Of a DNA stretch of 64,000 nucleotides, positions 17,628 to 26,610 are shown piece after piece. Made by a program: the position numbers and the translations under genes. Source of the stretch: Bacteroidales bacterium (GTDB lineage Bacteria > Bacteroidota > Bacteroidia > Bacteroidales > Prolixibacteraceae); the NCBI GenBank assembly GCA_012729335.1, contig JAAYDJ010000026.1, forward strand, positions 32,243 to 96,242. The letters run 5' to 3'. The notes under the pieces were generated by a model. That model had not been told where the DNA came from, did not search any database, and worked only from the letters and a program-made list of their open reading frames with translations. The stretch's first letter is position 1. Each line of letters starts with the position of its first letter.

Positions 17628-19577
17628 ATGATTAAGATAACTTTACCTGATGGGAACGTCAGGGAATTTAAAGCCGGAGTGACGGGTATGGAGATTGCGG
17701 AAGCGATTTCCAGCCGGTTGGCCAGGGAAGTGCTGTCGGTGTCGGTCAATGGTGAGGTGTGGGACCTGGGCCGGCCGATCACTGCTGATGCCCTGGTGAA
17801 ACTCTATACCTGGGAAGAACGGGAGGGCAAGGAGACCTTCTGGCACACCTCGGCCCACCTGATGGCGCAGGCCATAGAGGAGTTTTACCCCGGCACCCTT
17901 TTCGGCATCGGGCCCACTGTGGACAATGGTTTTTACTACGATATTGATCTGCCGGGAGGCCAGCAGCTGTCGGAAAAGGAGCTGGAGAAAATTGAAAAGC
18001 GGATGATGGAGCGTTCACGGGAGAAACAGCCTGTGGTGCGTCAGTCCATCTCCAAAGCCGAGGCCATCAGGCTGTTCACGGAAAAAGGGGATCCCCTCAA
18101 GCTGGAGTTGATCAGCGAACTGGAAGACGGGACCATCACCCTTTACAGCCAGGGGCAGTTTACCGATCTCTGCCGGGGGCCTCACCTGCCCGATACCGGA
18201 TACATTAAAGCCGTGAAGCTCACGGCCATCGCCGGCGCTTACTGGCGTGGCAATGAGAAAAATAAAATGCTCACCCGCGTTTACGGGATTACCTTTCCCA
18301 AGCAGAAGATGCTTGAGGAGTATCTCGTGATGATCGAGGAGGCCAAGAAACGGGACCACCGGAAAATCGGCAAAGAGATGGAACTCTTCACCTTCTCGGA
18401 AGCGGTGGGCCTTGGACTTCCCCTGTGGCTGCCCAAGGGCGCACAGCTCCGCGGGCTGCTGGAGGATTTTCTCCGGAAGATTCAGAAGAACTTCGGCTAC
18501 GACCAGGTCATCACGCCCCATATTGGTGACGTGAACCTCTACAAGACCTCGGGCCATTACGAGAAATACGGCAAAGATTCCTTCCAGGTGATCAAAACCC
18601 CGGCGGAAGGGGAGGAGTACATGCTTAAACCCATGAACTGCCCTCACCACTGCGAGATTTACAAGTCAAAACCCCGCTCCTACAAAGATCTTCCCGTGCG
18701 GATGGCCGAATTCGGAACAGTATACCGTTACGAGCAGAGTGGTGAACTTCACGGGCTGACCAGGGTGCGTGGGTTTACCCAGGACGACGCCCACATCTAT
18801 TGTCGTCCCGACCAGCTCAAGGAAGAGTTCAAGAAGGTGATCGACATTGTATTCATCATCTTCAGGGCGCTTGATTTCAAGGATTATACAGCCCAGATCT
18901 CCCTGCGCGATCCCGGAAAACCCGAGAAGTATATCGGTTCGGCCGAGAATTGGGACAAAGCCGAAAGGGCCATTGTGGAAGCCTGTGAAGAGAAGGGTCT
19001 TCAAACCCGGACCGAGCTGGGTGAGGCGGCGTTTTATGGGCCGAAACTCGACTTCATGATCAAGGATGCCCTGGGCCGCAACTGGCAGCTGGGGACCATC
19101 CAGGTCGACTATAATCTTCCGGAGAGGTTCCAGCTCGAATATATCGGCTCCGACGACAAACGTCACCGGCCGGTGATGATTCACCGTGCCCCCTTTGGTT
19201 CCCTGGAACGCTTCGTGGCCGTTCTGATCGAGCATACCGCGGGAAAATTCCCCCTCTGGCTCACACCCGAACAGGTGGTGGTGCTCCCCATCAGTGAAAA
19301 ATTCAACGATTATGCCCGCAAAGTTTCAGATGAACTGAATTTTTCCGATATTCGCACCGTCGTAGACGATCGTAACGAAAAGATTGGCAGAAAGATACGT
19401 GACAATGAGCTGAAACGTGTGCCCTATCTTCTCGTTGTGGGTGAAAAAGAGGAGGAAACCGGAAGCGTCGCCGTACGCCGGCAGGGCGAAGGCGATAAAG
19501 GCACGATGACCGTTGGGGAGTTTGCCGGCTTCATCAGGGAAGAAATCAAGAGACAATTAACCGGATTATATAACTAA
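17628..19577 (+). CDS. thrS: threonyl-tRNA synthetase
   Basis: Charges tRNA-Thr. The 649-residue protein has the TGS domain at residues 1-60 ([20 protein letters not shown]). The editing domain contains [16 protein letters not shown] and, later, [10 protein letters not shown]. The class II core has [17 protein letters not shown] (motif 1/zinc-ligand region), [14 protein letters not shown] (motif 2 area) and the motif 3 segment [18 protein letters not shown]. The anticodon-binding domain closes the protein from [15 protein letters not shown]. It is the first gene of the thrS-infC-rpmI-rplT operon, a standard arrangement. No structured leader was recognised. Confidence 0.97.
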   Translation: MIKITLPDGNVREFKAGVTGMEIAEAISSRLAREVLSVSVNGEVWDLGRPITADALVKLYTWEEREGKETFWHTSAHLMAQAIEEFYPGTLFGIGPTVDNGFYYDIDLPGGQQLSEKELEKIEKRMMERSREKQPVVRQSISKAEAIRLFTEKGDPLKLELISELEDGTITLYSQGQFTDLCRGPHLPDTGYIKAVKLTAIAGAYWRGNEKNKMLTRVYGITFPKQKMLEEYLVMIEEAKKRDHRKIGKEMELFTFSEAVGLGLPLWLPKGAQLRGLLEDFLRKIQKNFGYDQVITPHIGDVNLYKTSGHYEKYGKDSFQVIKTPAEGEEYMLKPMNCPHHCEIYKSKPRSYKDLPVRMAEFGTVYRYEQSGELHGLTRVRGFTQDDAHIYCRPDQLKEEFKKVIDIVFIIFRALDFKDYTAQISLRDPGKPEKYIGSAENWDKAERAIVEACEEKGLQTRTELGEAAFYGPKLDFMIKDALGRNWQLGTIQVDYNLPERFQLEYIGSDDKRHRPVMIHRAPFGSLERFVAVLIEHTAGKFPLWLTPEQVVVLPISEKFNDYARKVSDELNFSDIRTVVDDRNEKIGRKIRDNELKRVPYLLVVGEKEEETGSVAVRRQGEGDKGTMTVGEFAGFIREEIKRQLTGLYN

Positions 19578-19595
19578 TTTAAGGAGGACCAGACT

Positions 19596-20156
19596 ATAGC
19601 AATCAAGAAATCTTTGAACAGACCCGATAGGCCGGAAAACAACGACCCCGGCAATTACAGGGTTAATGAGAAGATCAGGGCACAGCAGGTGCGCCTGGTG
19701 GGAGACAATCTCGAGAACCCAGGCATTTACTCCCTGCGCGAAGCCCTGAAGATCGCCGACGCAATGGACTTAGACCTTGTCGAAATCTCTCCCAAGGCCG
19801 AACCTCCGGTATGCCGGATCATTGATTATTCCAAGTTCCTTTACCAGCAGAAAAAGAAACAGAAGGAAATCAAAGCCAAAACCGTGCAGGTGGTCGTCAA
19901 GGAAATCCGCTTCGGTCCGCAGACCGATGACCACGATTTCAATTTCAAGCTCCGGCACGCCGAGAAATTCCTTCAGGAAGGCGCCAAGGTCAAAGCCTTT
20001 GTCTTCTTCAAGGGACGCTCCATCCTCTTTAAGGAACAGGGGGAAATCCTCCTGCTCAAGTTTGCCACCCTCCTCGAGGAATACGGGAAAGTGGAACAGC
20101 TTCCCAAACTGGAGGGTAAAAGAATGACCATGTTTATTTCACCGAAAAAGAAATAG
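19596..20156 (+). CDS. infC: translation initiation factor IF-3, probable AUA start codon
   Basis: Binds the 30S subunit and rejects non-standard start codons. No ATG lies at the expected N-terminus. A strong Shine-Dalgarno AAGGAGGA (19581-19588) sits seven bases before ATA 19596-19598, giving the reading (M)[15 protein letters not shown], which matches the usual Bacteroidota IF-3 N-terminus. The only near-standard in-frame alternative is TTG 19614, 25 bases from the Shine-Dalgarno, too far to use it. A poor start codon fits the known IF-3 self-repression (E. coli infC uses AUU). The rest is normal: [36 protein letters not shown] and a final MFISPKKK. About 186 residues. Confidence 0.93.
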   Translation: MAIKKSLNRPDRPENNDPGNYRVNEKIRAQQVRLVGDNLENPGIYSLREALKIADAMDLDLVEISPKAEPPVCRIIDYSKFLYQQKKKQKEIKAKTVQVVVKEIRFGPQTDDHDFNFKLRHAEKFLQEGAKVKAFVFFKGRSILFKEQGEILLLKFATLLEEYGKVEQLPKLEGKRMTMFISPKKK

Positions 20157-20190
20157 GACGTACAAGTAATTATTATTAAAAAGTAGGAAA

Positions 20191-20388
20191 ATGCCAAAAA
20201 TGAAAACCAATTCCGGTGCCAAGAAGAGATTCAAACTTACCGGAACCGGCAAGATCAAGAGAAAACATGCCTACAAAAGCCACATTCTGACCAAAAAGAG
20301 CACGAAGCGCAAGCGGAATCTCGGGTACTGGACGACCATTGACAGTACCAACGTCAACAATGTGAAGCTGATGTTGAACATGAAGTAA
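20191..20388 (+). CDS. rpmI: 50S ribosomal protein L35
   Basis: A 65-residue basic protein of the large subunit starting [20 protein letters not shown], with [20 protein letters not shown], the L35 pattern. It lies 34 bp after infC and 93 bp before rplT, in the conserved infC-rpmI-rplT order. Confidence 0.96.
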   Translation: MPKMKTNSGAKKRFKLTGTGKIKRKHAYKSHILTKKSTKRKRNLGYWTTIDSTNVNNVKLMLNMK

Positions 20389-20425
20389 AGATCTTTCCAC
20401 AAAAAATTAAAAGAGTAAATAACCC

Positions 20426-20466
20426 GGTGATGCGGCCATAAGTCCCGGCGACGGGCGCCCTTCACC
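20426..20466 (+). promoter_or_regulatory. stem-loop between rpmI and rplT
   Basis: GGTGA (20426-20430) pairs with TCACC (20462-20466), and an inner CCCG-GCGA-CGGG hairpin lies within. It lies 15 bases before rplT. It could be an L20 autoregulatory site or a processing structure; no assignment can be made from sequence alone. Confidence 0.35.
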
Positions 20467-20481
20467 AAAAAAAGAAAAAGT

Positions 20482-20826
20482 ATGCCAAGAAGTGTAAATC
20501 ATGTAGCATCACGAGCCCGAAGGAAAAAATTATTGAAATTAACCAGAGGTTATTTCGGTTCTCGTAAAAATGTTTGGACAGTTGCCAAGAATACCTGGGA
20601 GAAGGGTCAGCAGTATGCATACCGCGACAGGAAGGCGAAAAAACGGAATTTCCGTGGTTTGTGGATCCAGCGTATCAACGCGGCCGCCCGTCTGGAAGGA
20701 CTTTCCTATTCCAGGCTGATCGACCTGCTCCGGAAAAACAACGTTGAAATCAACCGTAAGGTATTGGCTGACCTGGCCATGAACCACCCTGATGCATTCA
20801 GGGCAGTGGTCGCCAAGGTGAAATAA
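20482..20826 (+). CDS. rplT: 50S ribosomal protein L20
   Basis: Binds 23S rRNA early in large-subunit assembly and represses its own operon in other bacteria. The 114-residue protein begins [20 protein letters not shown] and contains [35 protein letters not shown] and [16 protein letters not shown], all L20 hallmarks. It is the last gene of the operon, followed by an intrinsic terminator. Confidence 0.97.
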   Translation: MPRSVNHVASRARRKKLLKLTRGYFGSRKNVWTVAKNTWEKGQQYAYRDRKAKKRNFRGLWIQRINAAARLEGLSYSRLIDLLRKNNVEINRKVLADLAMNHPDAFRAVVAKVK

Positions 20827-20855
20827 TGTAAATTCTCAACGGTGAAATAAGTGGC

Positions 20856-20886
20856 AACCCGGGGAAATCTTTCTCCGGGTTTTTTA
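20856..20886 (+). terminator. intrinsic terminator of the thrS-infC-rpmI-rplT operon
   Basis: Stem AACCCGG (20856-20862) with CCGGGTT (20875-20881), extendable inward through GAAA/TTTC, followed by a run of T residues to 20885. It lies 30 bases after the rplT stop. Confidence 0.85.
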
Positions 20887-20888
20887 TG

Positions 20889-20896
20889 TAATTTTG
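20889..20896 (+). promoter_or_regulatory. -7-like element downstream of rplT
   Basis: TAATTTTG matches TAnnTTTG and would start a transcript near 20902, immediately after the operon terminator. No convincing -33 element lies 19-21 bases upstream, so this is only moderately supported. Confidence 0.4.
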
Positions 20897-20899
20897 ACT

Positions 20900-21095
20900 G
20901 TATAAAGTACAAACATACAGACTAATCGTGTTCTTTACCTGAAGTCTGTCTTTACTCCATGGAAAGTCTGTTATCTCATGTTGCCGGACGGCTTTCGGTT
21001 TTTTGGGGCGGCAGGTACCTCTGATCCCCGGCTTGCACCCGACCACCTCCGCATCGAAATTGCAGACTTTCCCTCTTTTATGCTTTTTGGCATAA
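20900..21095 (+). ncRNA. candidate structured small RNA, possibly 6S-like (Bacteroidales-1 position)
   Basis: The 432-bp gap between rplT and pta holds no open frame of note but is rich in pairing. A 7-bp hairpin ACAGACT/AGTCTGT lies near 20917-20949. A perfect 10-bp inverted repeat, GGAAAGTCTG (20961-20970) and CAGACTTTCC (21063-21072), encloses a GC-rich interior with GCCGG/CCGGC and GGGG/CCCC pairs. A hairpin TTTATGC-loop-GCATAAA follows near 21077-21096. From memory, the Bacteroidales-1 RNA, later viewed as the 6S RNA of this group, lies beside L20 genes, which fits this location. Family membership is inferred from position and shape, not from a sequence match, and both ends are approximate. 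Confidence 0.4.
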
Positions 21096-21114
21096 ATTAG
21101 GGTGGTAAATTGCC

Positions 21115-21122
21115 TATTTTTG
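21115..21122 (+). promoter_or_regulatory. possible -7 element upstream of pta
   Basis: TATTTTTG fits TAnnTTTG, about 140 bases upstream of the pta start. A TTTG at 21086-21089 is 25 bases upstream of it, wider than the usual spacing, so confidence is limited. Confidence 0.4.
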
Positions 21123-21259
21123 CAATTTTATTGGCGACATTTACTTGTTTCCAACCCGGGCGGCCATTCCGCACCATTCTTCTGTTCTGGAGCGAAGAAC
21201 GGGAATCTGGTCAAATTTATGGGGAAGAATGTAACAAATCATAATAATACTTTATTGAT

Positions 21260-22261
21260 ATGAAAGTACTGCAAGAGATTATCGCTAATGCGAAGAGAGC
21301 GCAAAAGCGGATTGTACTGCCCGAGGGGCTGGAGCCACGGACCCTGCGGGCTGCTGACATTATTCTGAAGGAGGGGATTGCCCGGCTGATCATACTGGGG
21401 AATCCTGCTGAGGTGCGTCAGGAGGCCGAGAAACTGGGTGTAAACCTGACCAGGGCGGTGATTGTTGATCCGGCCACTGATCCGCGGCGTGAGAAGTATG
21501 CGGACATGATGGTTGAGATCAGGAAGAACAAAGGATTGACCATGGAGGAAGCCCTGGCGTTGCTGAATAATCCTCTTTATTTTGCGCCGCTGATGATCAA
21601 AGCGGGCGATGCCGACGGGGAGCTGGCGGGGGCCATCAACGCCACGGGCGACGTACTGCGTCCTGCCTTCCAGTATGTGAAGACCCTTCCGGGAGTGAGT
21701 GTGGTCTCAGGGGCTTTTCTCATGTTTATCAATGATCCCAATATTGGCCATGAGGGTATTCTGGTATTTGCCGATTGTGCCGTGCTGCCTGATCCCGATG
21801 AGAACCAGCTGGCTGAGATTGCCGTGACCACGGCGCGTACCGCCAGGGCCATCGTCGGTCTCGAGCCGCGGGTGGCCATGCTCAGTTTCTCCACCAAGGG
21901 GAGTGCTTCCCACATTATGGTGGACAAGGTGGTCAACGCGACCCGCAAGGCCCGTGAGATGGACCCCGATCTGAAGATCGAGGGAGAGCTGCAGGTCGAC
22001 GCCGCCCTGGTCAAGGAGGTGGCCCAGTTGAAAGCTCCCGGGAGTGAAGTGGCCGGGAGGGCCAACATTTTGGTGTTCCCTACCCTTGAGTCGGGGAATA
22101 TCGGTTATAAGCTGGTGCAGCGCCTGGCCAAGGCCGAAGCCATCGGCCCCGTACTCCAGGGCATGGCCGCCCCCATCAACGACCTCTCCAGGGGCTGTTC
22201 CGTGACCGATATCGTGAATATGGTGGCCATCACCGCCAACCAGGCCGCCGCAACCTTTTAA
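21260..22261 (+). CDS. pta: phosphate acetyltransferase
   Basis: Converts acetyl-CoA and phosphate to acetyl phosphate, the first step of acetate formation. The 333-residue protein is the short Pta form without an N-terminal regulatory domain. Recognisable segments are RIVLPEGLEPRTLRAADIIL, MIKAGDADGELAGAINATGD, VSVVSGAFLMF, ARAIVGLEPRVAMLSFSTKG and a C-terminal QGMAAPINDLSRGCSVTDIV, the Pta signature. It heads a plus-strand series with a hydroxyacyl-CoA dehydrogenase (10 bp later) and acetate kinase. Substrate specificity for acetyl over longer acyl groups is inferred from similarity to Pta rather than Ptb. Confidence 0.94.
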   Translation: MKVLQEIIANAKRAQKRIVLPEGLEPRTLRAADIILKEGIARLIILGNPAEVRQEAEKLGVNLTRAVIVDPATDPRREKYADMMVEIRKNKGLTMEEALALLNNPLYFAPLMIKAGDADGELAGAINATGDVLRPAFQYVKTLPGVSVVSGAFLMFINDPNIGHEGILVFADCAVLPDPDENQLAEIAVTTARTARAIVGLEPRVAMLSFSTKGSASHIMVDKVVNATRKAREMDPDLKIEGELQVDAALVKEVAQLKAPGSEVAGRANILVFPTLESGNIGYKLVQRLAKAEAIGPVLQGMAAPINDLSRGCSVTDIVNMVAITANQAAATF

Positions 22262-22271
22262 AACTACCTGT

Positions 22272-23243
22272 ATGGCCAGTGACATCATCAGGGAGCCCAT
22301 CGAAGATTTCGGGCTCAGCAAAAAAGGGAAATCCAACGCCCTCTTTTCCAAGATCGGCATCATCGGTTGTGGTCTCGTGGGGCAAAACCTGGCCCGCGTG
22401 GCCAGTTATTACGGACTGGAGGTGATCTTCATCGAAGTATCCCAGGAGAAAATAGATGAAGCCTTTGCCGGGATCACACGTATGATGGACCACCGGATTT
22501 CCCATTGGGGCCTCACCGAGAGCGAAAAACGGGCGAACCTGAGCCGTATCCAGGGAACCACCGACTACAACCTGCTGAAGGGGTGTGATTTTGTGATCGA
22601 GGCGATCCGGCCTGTGGACCGTGGCATCAAAATCAAGGAGCGCAAGGAGATCTTCCGGAGAATAGAAGCCGTCGTCGATCGCAACTGCATTATCGCCACC
22701 AACTCCACCACCGTCATCATCACGGAACTTGCCTCCGACATGGAATACAAGGACCGCTGCATCAGCCTCCATTTCTTTGTCAGCTCGCCCGAAGCACGCA
22801 TCGTGGAAGTGGTGAAGGGACTTTACACCTCCGAGGAGAGCTACCAGAAGGTGTGTAAATTCGTCAAACTGATCAACCGCACCATTGTTCCGGTGGAGGA
22901 GTCGGCCGGACTGATCAGTATCAGGTTGTTTGTGGTGGCCCTCAATGAAGCCTGCGAGGTCCTCATGGAAGGGGTCAGCTCCATGGAAGACATCGACCTG
23001 ACCATGCGCGTGGGATTCGGCATGCGGATGGGCCCCTTCGAGGTGGCCGATAAAATCGGACTCGACAAGGTGGTCCGCTGGATGGAAAACATCTACAGTG
23101 AATTCGGTGACGTGAGATACAAACCTTCCCCGCTGATCAAAAAGCTGGTCAGGGCCAAGCATTACGGCTTATCGGTGGGACAGGGATTTTACAGTTACGA
23201 TGAAGAGGGCAACCGGATCTGCAATAAACCCAAACCTTGCTAA
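22272..23243 (+). CDS. 3-hydroxyacyl-CoA dehydrogenase (3-hydroxybutyryl-CoA dehydrogenase type)
   Basis: NAD(P)-dependent interconversion of acetoacetyl-CoA and 3-hydroxybutyryl-CoA, a step toward butyryl-CoA. The 323-residue protein has an N-terminal extension of about 25 residues, then the Rossmann motif IGIIGCGLVGQNLARVA. The NSTTVIITELA and HFFVSSPEARIVEVV segments follow, with the family's catalytic His in the latter. The C-terminal helical domain contains MRVGFGMRMGPFEVADKIGL and ends with GQGFYSYDEEGNR. It sits between pta and ackA, linking acyl-CoA metabolism to acyl-phosphate formation. Confidence 0.88.
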   Translation: MASDIIREPIEDFGLSKKGKSNALFSKIGIIGCGLVGQNLARVASYYGLEVIFIEVSQEKIDEAFAGITRMMDHRISHWGLTESEKRANLSRIQGTTDYNLLKGCDFVIEAIRPVDRGIKIKERKEIFRRIEAVVDRNCIIATNSTTVIITELASDMEYKDRCISLHFFVSSPEARIVEVVKGLYTSEESYQKVCKFVKLINRTIVPVEESAGLISIRLFVVALNEACEVLMEGVSSMEDIDLTMRVGFGMRMGPFEVADKIGLDKVVRWMENIYSEFGDVRYKPSPLIKKLVRAKHYGLSVGQGFYSYDEEGNRICNKPKPC

Positions 23244-23262
23244 ACTTAATTTTTATTGGATT

Positions 23263-24483
23263 ATGAAAGTATTGGTTTTGAACTGCGGAAGCAGTTCCAT
23301 CAAATATCAGCTTTTCGACATGACCGGCCAGCGGGTAATCTCTAGGGGAGGTGTGGAGAAGGTAGGCATGAAAGGGTCGTTCCTGAAGCATATCCGCGAA
23401 GATGGACAGGCGGTCCTTTTCGAAGGGGAAATCATCGATCACAAGTCTGGCATCGAATACATCCTGGGGATTCTGACCAGCGTCAAGCATGGATGCCTGA
23501 AAAGCCTTGAGGAAATCGATGCCGTTGGACACCGCGTGGTCCACGGTGGAGAAAGGTTCAAATCAAGTGTTTTCATCGATGAGGAGGTGAAGAGTGTTCT
23601 GGAGAAGAATGTGGGATTGGCGCCCCTTCACAATCCACCGAACCTCAAGGGGATTTATGCCATGGAAGAGCTCATCCCGGGGATTCCCCAGGTGGGGGTC
23701 TTTGACACGGCCTTCCACCAGACCATGGAACCTTATGCTTACATGTACGGCATTCCCTATGTGTTGTACAAGAAACACGCCATCAGAAGATATGGTTTTC
23801 ACGGGACCAGCCACCGTTATGTGAGTCAGCGGGTGTGTGACCTTCTGGGAAGAGATATCTCCACCCAGAAGATCGTCACCTGCCATCTGGGCAATGGAGC
23901 TTCCATTGCAGCTGTTAAAAATGGCCGTTCCGTAGATACCTCCATGGGATTTACCCCCATTGAGGGGTTGATCATGGGCACCAGGGCGGGGGACCTCGAT
24001 ATCGGGGTAGTCACCTTTATCATGGAAAAAGAGGACCTGGGACTTCGTTCGATCAACTCGATGCTCAACAAGCACAGTGGCATGCTGGGGCTTACAGGCG
24101 TTTCCTCCGACATGCGGGAGATCGAGCATGCCGCCCATGAAGGCAATGAAAGGGCCACACTGGCCCTGGAAATGTACAGCTACCGGGTCAAGAAATACAT
24201 TGGCGCCTATGCCGCCGCCATGGGGGGAATCGATATCCTGGTGTTCACAGGGGGAATCGGCGAAAATGCATCCCAGATCAGGGAAGATTCGGTTGCCGGA
24301 CTGGAGTTTCTTGGGGTGGAAATGGACCGCGAGAAAAACAATGGATTCCGGAGTGAAGGTGAAATCAGCCTTCCCGGATCGCGGGTGAAGGTTATGGTCA
24401 TACCTACCAACGAGGAGCTGATGATCGCCCGCGATACCGAAACCATTATCAGGGAAAAGAAGGAAGACCTTATCCCCTCCTGA
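23263..24483 (+). CDS. ackA: acetate kinase
   Basis: Makes ATP and acetate from acetyl phosphate. The 406-residue form starting MKVLVLNCGSSSIKYQLFDM is chosen; an upstream in-frame Met would lie inside the preceding gene. The ASKHA phosphate loop (NCGSSSIKYQ), HRVVHGGERF, FDTAFHQTM, RYGFHGTSHRYV, CHLGNGASIAAV and the adenosine-binding FTGGIGENASQIRE are all present. Together with pta it forms the acetate branch; the ptb-buk pair follows directly. Confidence 0.96.
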   Translation: MKVLVLNCGSSSIKYQLFDMTGQRVISRGGVEKVGMKGSFLKHIREDGQAVLFEGEIIDHKSGIEYILGILTSVKHGCLKSLEEIDAVGHRVVHGGERFKSSVFIDEEVKSVLEKNVGLAPLHNPPNLKGIYAMEELIPGIPQVGVFDTAFHQTMEPYAYMYGIPYVLYKKHAIRRYGFHGTSHRYVSQRVCDLLGRDISTQKIVTCHLGNGASIAAVKNGRSVDTSMGFTPIEGLIMGTRAGDLDIGVVTFIMEKEDLGLRSINSMLNKHSGMLGLTGVSSDMREIEHAAHEGNERATLALEMYSYRVKKYIGAYAAAMGGIDILVFTGGIGENASQIREDSVAGLEFLGVEMDREKNNGFRSEGEISLPGSRVKVMVIPTNEELMIARDTETIIREKKEDLIPS

Positions 24484-24561
24484 ATGAGGGGTAATAGCCT
24501 TCCCATTTCGACAATTTGTTAAATTTACCGTGTCACACTCCACACCGAAGCCTTACACAGC

Positions 24562-25467
24562 ATGATGGAAATAAGACATCTCGAAGAAATCATCACCACG
24601 GTGCAAGGGAGGATTCCCCGGCGGCTGGTGGCCGTGAATGCCGTGGATGACCACACCCTTGAAGCCGTAAATGCCGCGGTGGACCGGGGAATCGTCAGGG
24701 CAATTCTCACGGGGGATCGCGGGCAGATTGAAACCACCTGTGCCTCCCTGGGCATTGACCCGGAAAAGTTCACCATCGAAGATGTCGCGGGGGAAGAGGG
24801 GGCCGCCCGAAGGGGGGTGGAACTCATCACCGAAGGCAAGGCTGACCTGATGATGAAGGGGCTGCTCAGTACCGACAAATACATGAAAGCCATTCTGAAT
24901 AAGGATTTCGGCCTTTTGCCCCCAAAGGGAGTCCTCAGCCACGTGACGGTCATGGAGAACCCGGGTTACCATAAACTGCTTGTCGTGGGCGATGTGGCCA
25001 TCATTCCCTATCCCGATCTGGCTCAGAAAATCGTCATGACCGGTTATCTGATCCGTACTGCGCAGGCTCTGGGTATTGAAAAACCCAAGGTGGCCCTGAT
25101 TGCCGCCACCGAGCAGGTGCTTACGGCCATTCCGGCCTGTACCGAGGCGGCCATCATCGCCAAGATGGCTGAACGTGGGCAGATCTCCGGGGCGCTGATC
25201 GACGGGCCTATGGCGCTGGATGTGGCCATCGATGCCGAATCGGCCGCCATAAAGAAAATAAGCAATCCGGTAGCCGGCGATGCCGACTGTCTTCTCTTTC
25301 CCAACATTGATGCGGGAAATGTTTTTTACAAGATGAGTGCCAGGATGTGCCGCTCTGAGCAGGCGGCCATTGTTGCCGGTGCCCGTGTTCCCCTGGTACT
25401 CTCCAGCAGGGGAGATACCATGCAAACCAAACTCTATTCCATAGCCCTGGCTGCCATGCTGGGATAA
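24562..25467 (+). CDS. ptb: phosphate butyryltransferase-type phosphotransacylase
   Basis: Converts butyryl-CoA (or related acyl-CoA) to acyl phosphate. The 301-residue protein lacks the Pta C-terminal signature and instead shows Ptb features: RRLVAVNAVDDHTLEAVNAA, LMMKGLLSTDKYMKAILNKD, LSHVTVMENPGYHKLLVVGD and ISGALIDGPMALDVAI. It is followed 15 bp later by butyrate kinase, the classic ptb-buk pairing, which supports the assignment. Preference among butyrate, isobutyrate and isovalerate cannot be read from sequence. Confidence 0.9.
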   Translation: MMEIRHLEEIITTVQGRIPRRLVAVNAVDDHTLEAVNAAVDRGIVRAILTGDRGQIETTCASLGIDPEKFTIEDVAGEEGAARRGVELITEGKADLMMKGLLSTDKYMKAILNKDFGLLPPKGVLSHVTVMENPGYHKLLVVGDVAIIPYPDLAQKIVMTGYLIRTAQALGIEKPKVALIAATEQVLTAIPACTEAAIIAKMAERGQISGALIDGPMALDVAIDAESAAIKKISNPVAGDADCLLFPNIDAGNVFYKMSARMCRSEQAAIVAGARVPLVLSSRGDTMQTKLYSIALAAMLG

Positions 25468-25482
25468 ACCGACCATGAGCCT

Positions 25483-26589
25483 ATGAGTGACATTCTTGTA
25501 CTTGCCGTCAACCCGGGATCCACTTCCACCAAATTCGCCGTCTATGAAGGTGAAAAGCCCGTTTTGGTGAAGACGTTGCGCCACAGCATCGAGGAGATCT
25601 CCAAGTACAAGAGCATTGTGGCCCAGTTTGACTTCCGCAAGGGGCTGATCATTGACGCCCTGGTGGAAGAGGGGATTCATGTGGACGCCATCAAGCACAT
25701 CATTGGCCGCGGGGGGTTGACCTGGCCCATGGAGTCGGGGGTCTACCTGGTGAACAACCTGATGCTGGAGCATGCCCGCGAGGGGGTGATGGGGCAGCAT
25801 GCCAGCAACCTGGGTCCTCTGATTGCCGATTACGTAGCCCTGCAGATCCCCGGAGCCAGGGCGTATATCGCCGATCCTGTGGTGACCGACGAACTGGAGG
25901 AGATCGCCCGTATTGCCGGCCATCCCCGGTTTGAAAGGGTTTCCATTTTCCACGCCCTCAACCAGAAGGCCATTGCCCGTTTGCACGCCCGTACGACCGG
26001 CAAAGCCTACGAAGAGCTGAACCTCATCGTCACCCACCTGGGAGGAGGCATATCGGTTGGCGCCCACAAAAAGGGAAGGGTCATCGATGTGAACAACGCC
26101 CTCAACGGCGAGGGCCCCTTTAGTCCGGAGCGGTCGGGAACCCTCCCTGTATACCAGGTCGTCGACCATTGTTTCTCGGGGAAGTTCACCCGCGATCAGA
26201 TCCTGCGGATGGTGGTGGGAGAGGGGGGCTATGTGGCTTATCTGGGAACCAACAACGCCCAGGAGGTGCAGCAGATGGCCGAAGCCGGGGATCCCCGGGC
26301 CCGGCTGATCCAGGATGCCCTGGGGTACCAGGTGGCCAAGCTCATCGGCGAGATGGCTGTGGTCCTATGCGGCAACGTCGACGCCATCCTGCTCACGGGC
26401 GGACTGGCCCACAACCGGTATCTCACCGATTACATCACGGCCCGGACCGGTTTCATCGCTCCCGTGAAGGTATATCCCGGGGAGGACGAACTCCAGGCTC
26501 TGGCCATGAACGCCCTGAGGGTGGCACGCGGCGAAACCGAACCCCGGATATATACCGGCCACCCCCCGACAAAACCCACCCGCACTTAA
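25483..26589 (+). CDS. buk: butyrate kinase
   Basis: Phosphorylates ADP from butyryl phosphate, yielding butyrate. The 368-residue ASKHA-fold kinase begins MSDILVLAVNPGSTSTKFAV and includes HIIGRGGLTWPMESGVYLVN, ASNLGPLIADYVA, NLIVTHLGGGISVGAHKKGR and LTGGLAHNRYLTDYI, all Buk motifs. Branched-chain specificity is possible for this family. It closes the pta-hbd-ackA-ptb-buk series. An Na+/H+ antiporter-like gene starts 21 bp later and may be co-transcribed. Confidence 0.94.
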   Translation: MSDILVLAVNPGSTSTKFAVYEGEKPVLVKTLRHSIEEISKYKSIVAQFDFRKGLIIDALVEEGIHVDAIKHIIGRGGLTWPMESGVYLVNNLMLEHAREGVMGQHASNLGPLIADYVALQIPGARAYIADPVVTDELEEIARIAGHPRFERVSIFHALNQKAIARLHARTTGKAYEELNLIVTHLGGGISVGAHKKGRVIDVNNALNGEGPFSPERSGTLPVYQVVDHCFSGKFTRDQILRMVVGEGGYVAYLGTNNAQEVQQMAEAGDPRARLIQDALGYQVAKLIGEMAVVLCGNVDAILLTGGLAHNRYLTDYITARTGFIAPVKVYPGEDELQALAMNALRVARGETEPRIYTGHPPTKPTRT

Positions 26590-26610
26590 CCCCACCTTTA
26601 CCTGCCGCCG

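Noticed and set aside
19614..20156. infC start at TTG 19614
   Set aside because: The Shine-Dalgarno is 25 bases away, and the expected N-terminal residues AIKKSL precede this codon; the ATA at 19596 fits better.
24553..26169. 538-codon minus-strand open frame opposite ptb and buk
   Set aside because: Antisense shadow of two well-supported genes in GC-rich DNA; the composition is His/Gly-rich as expected for a shadow frame.
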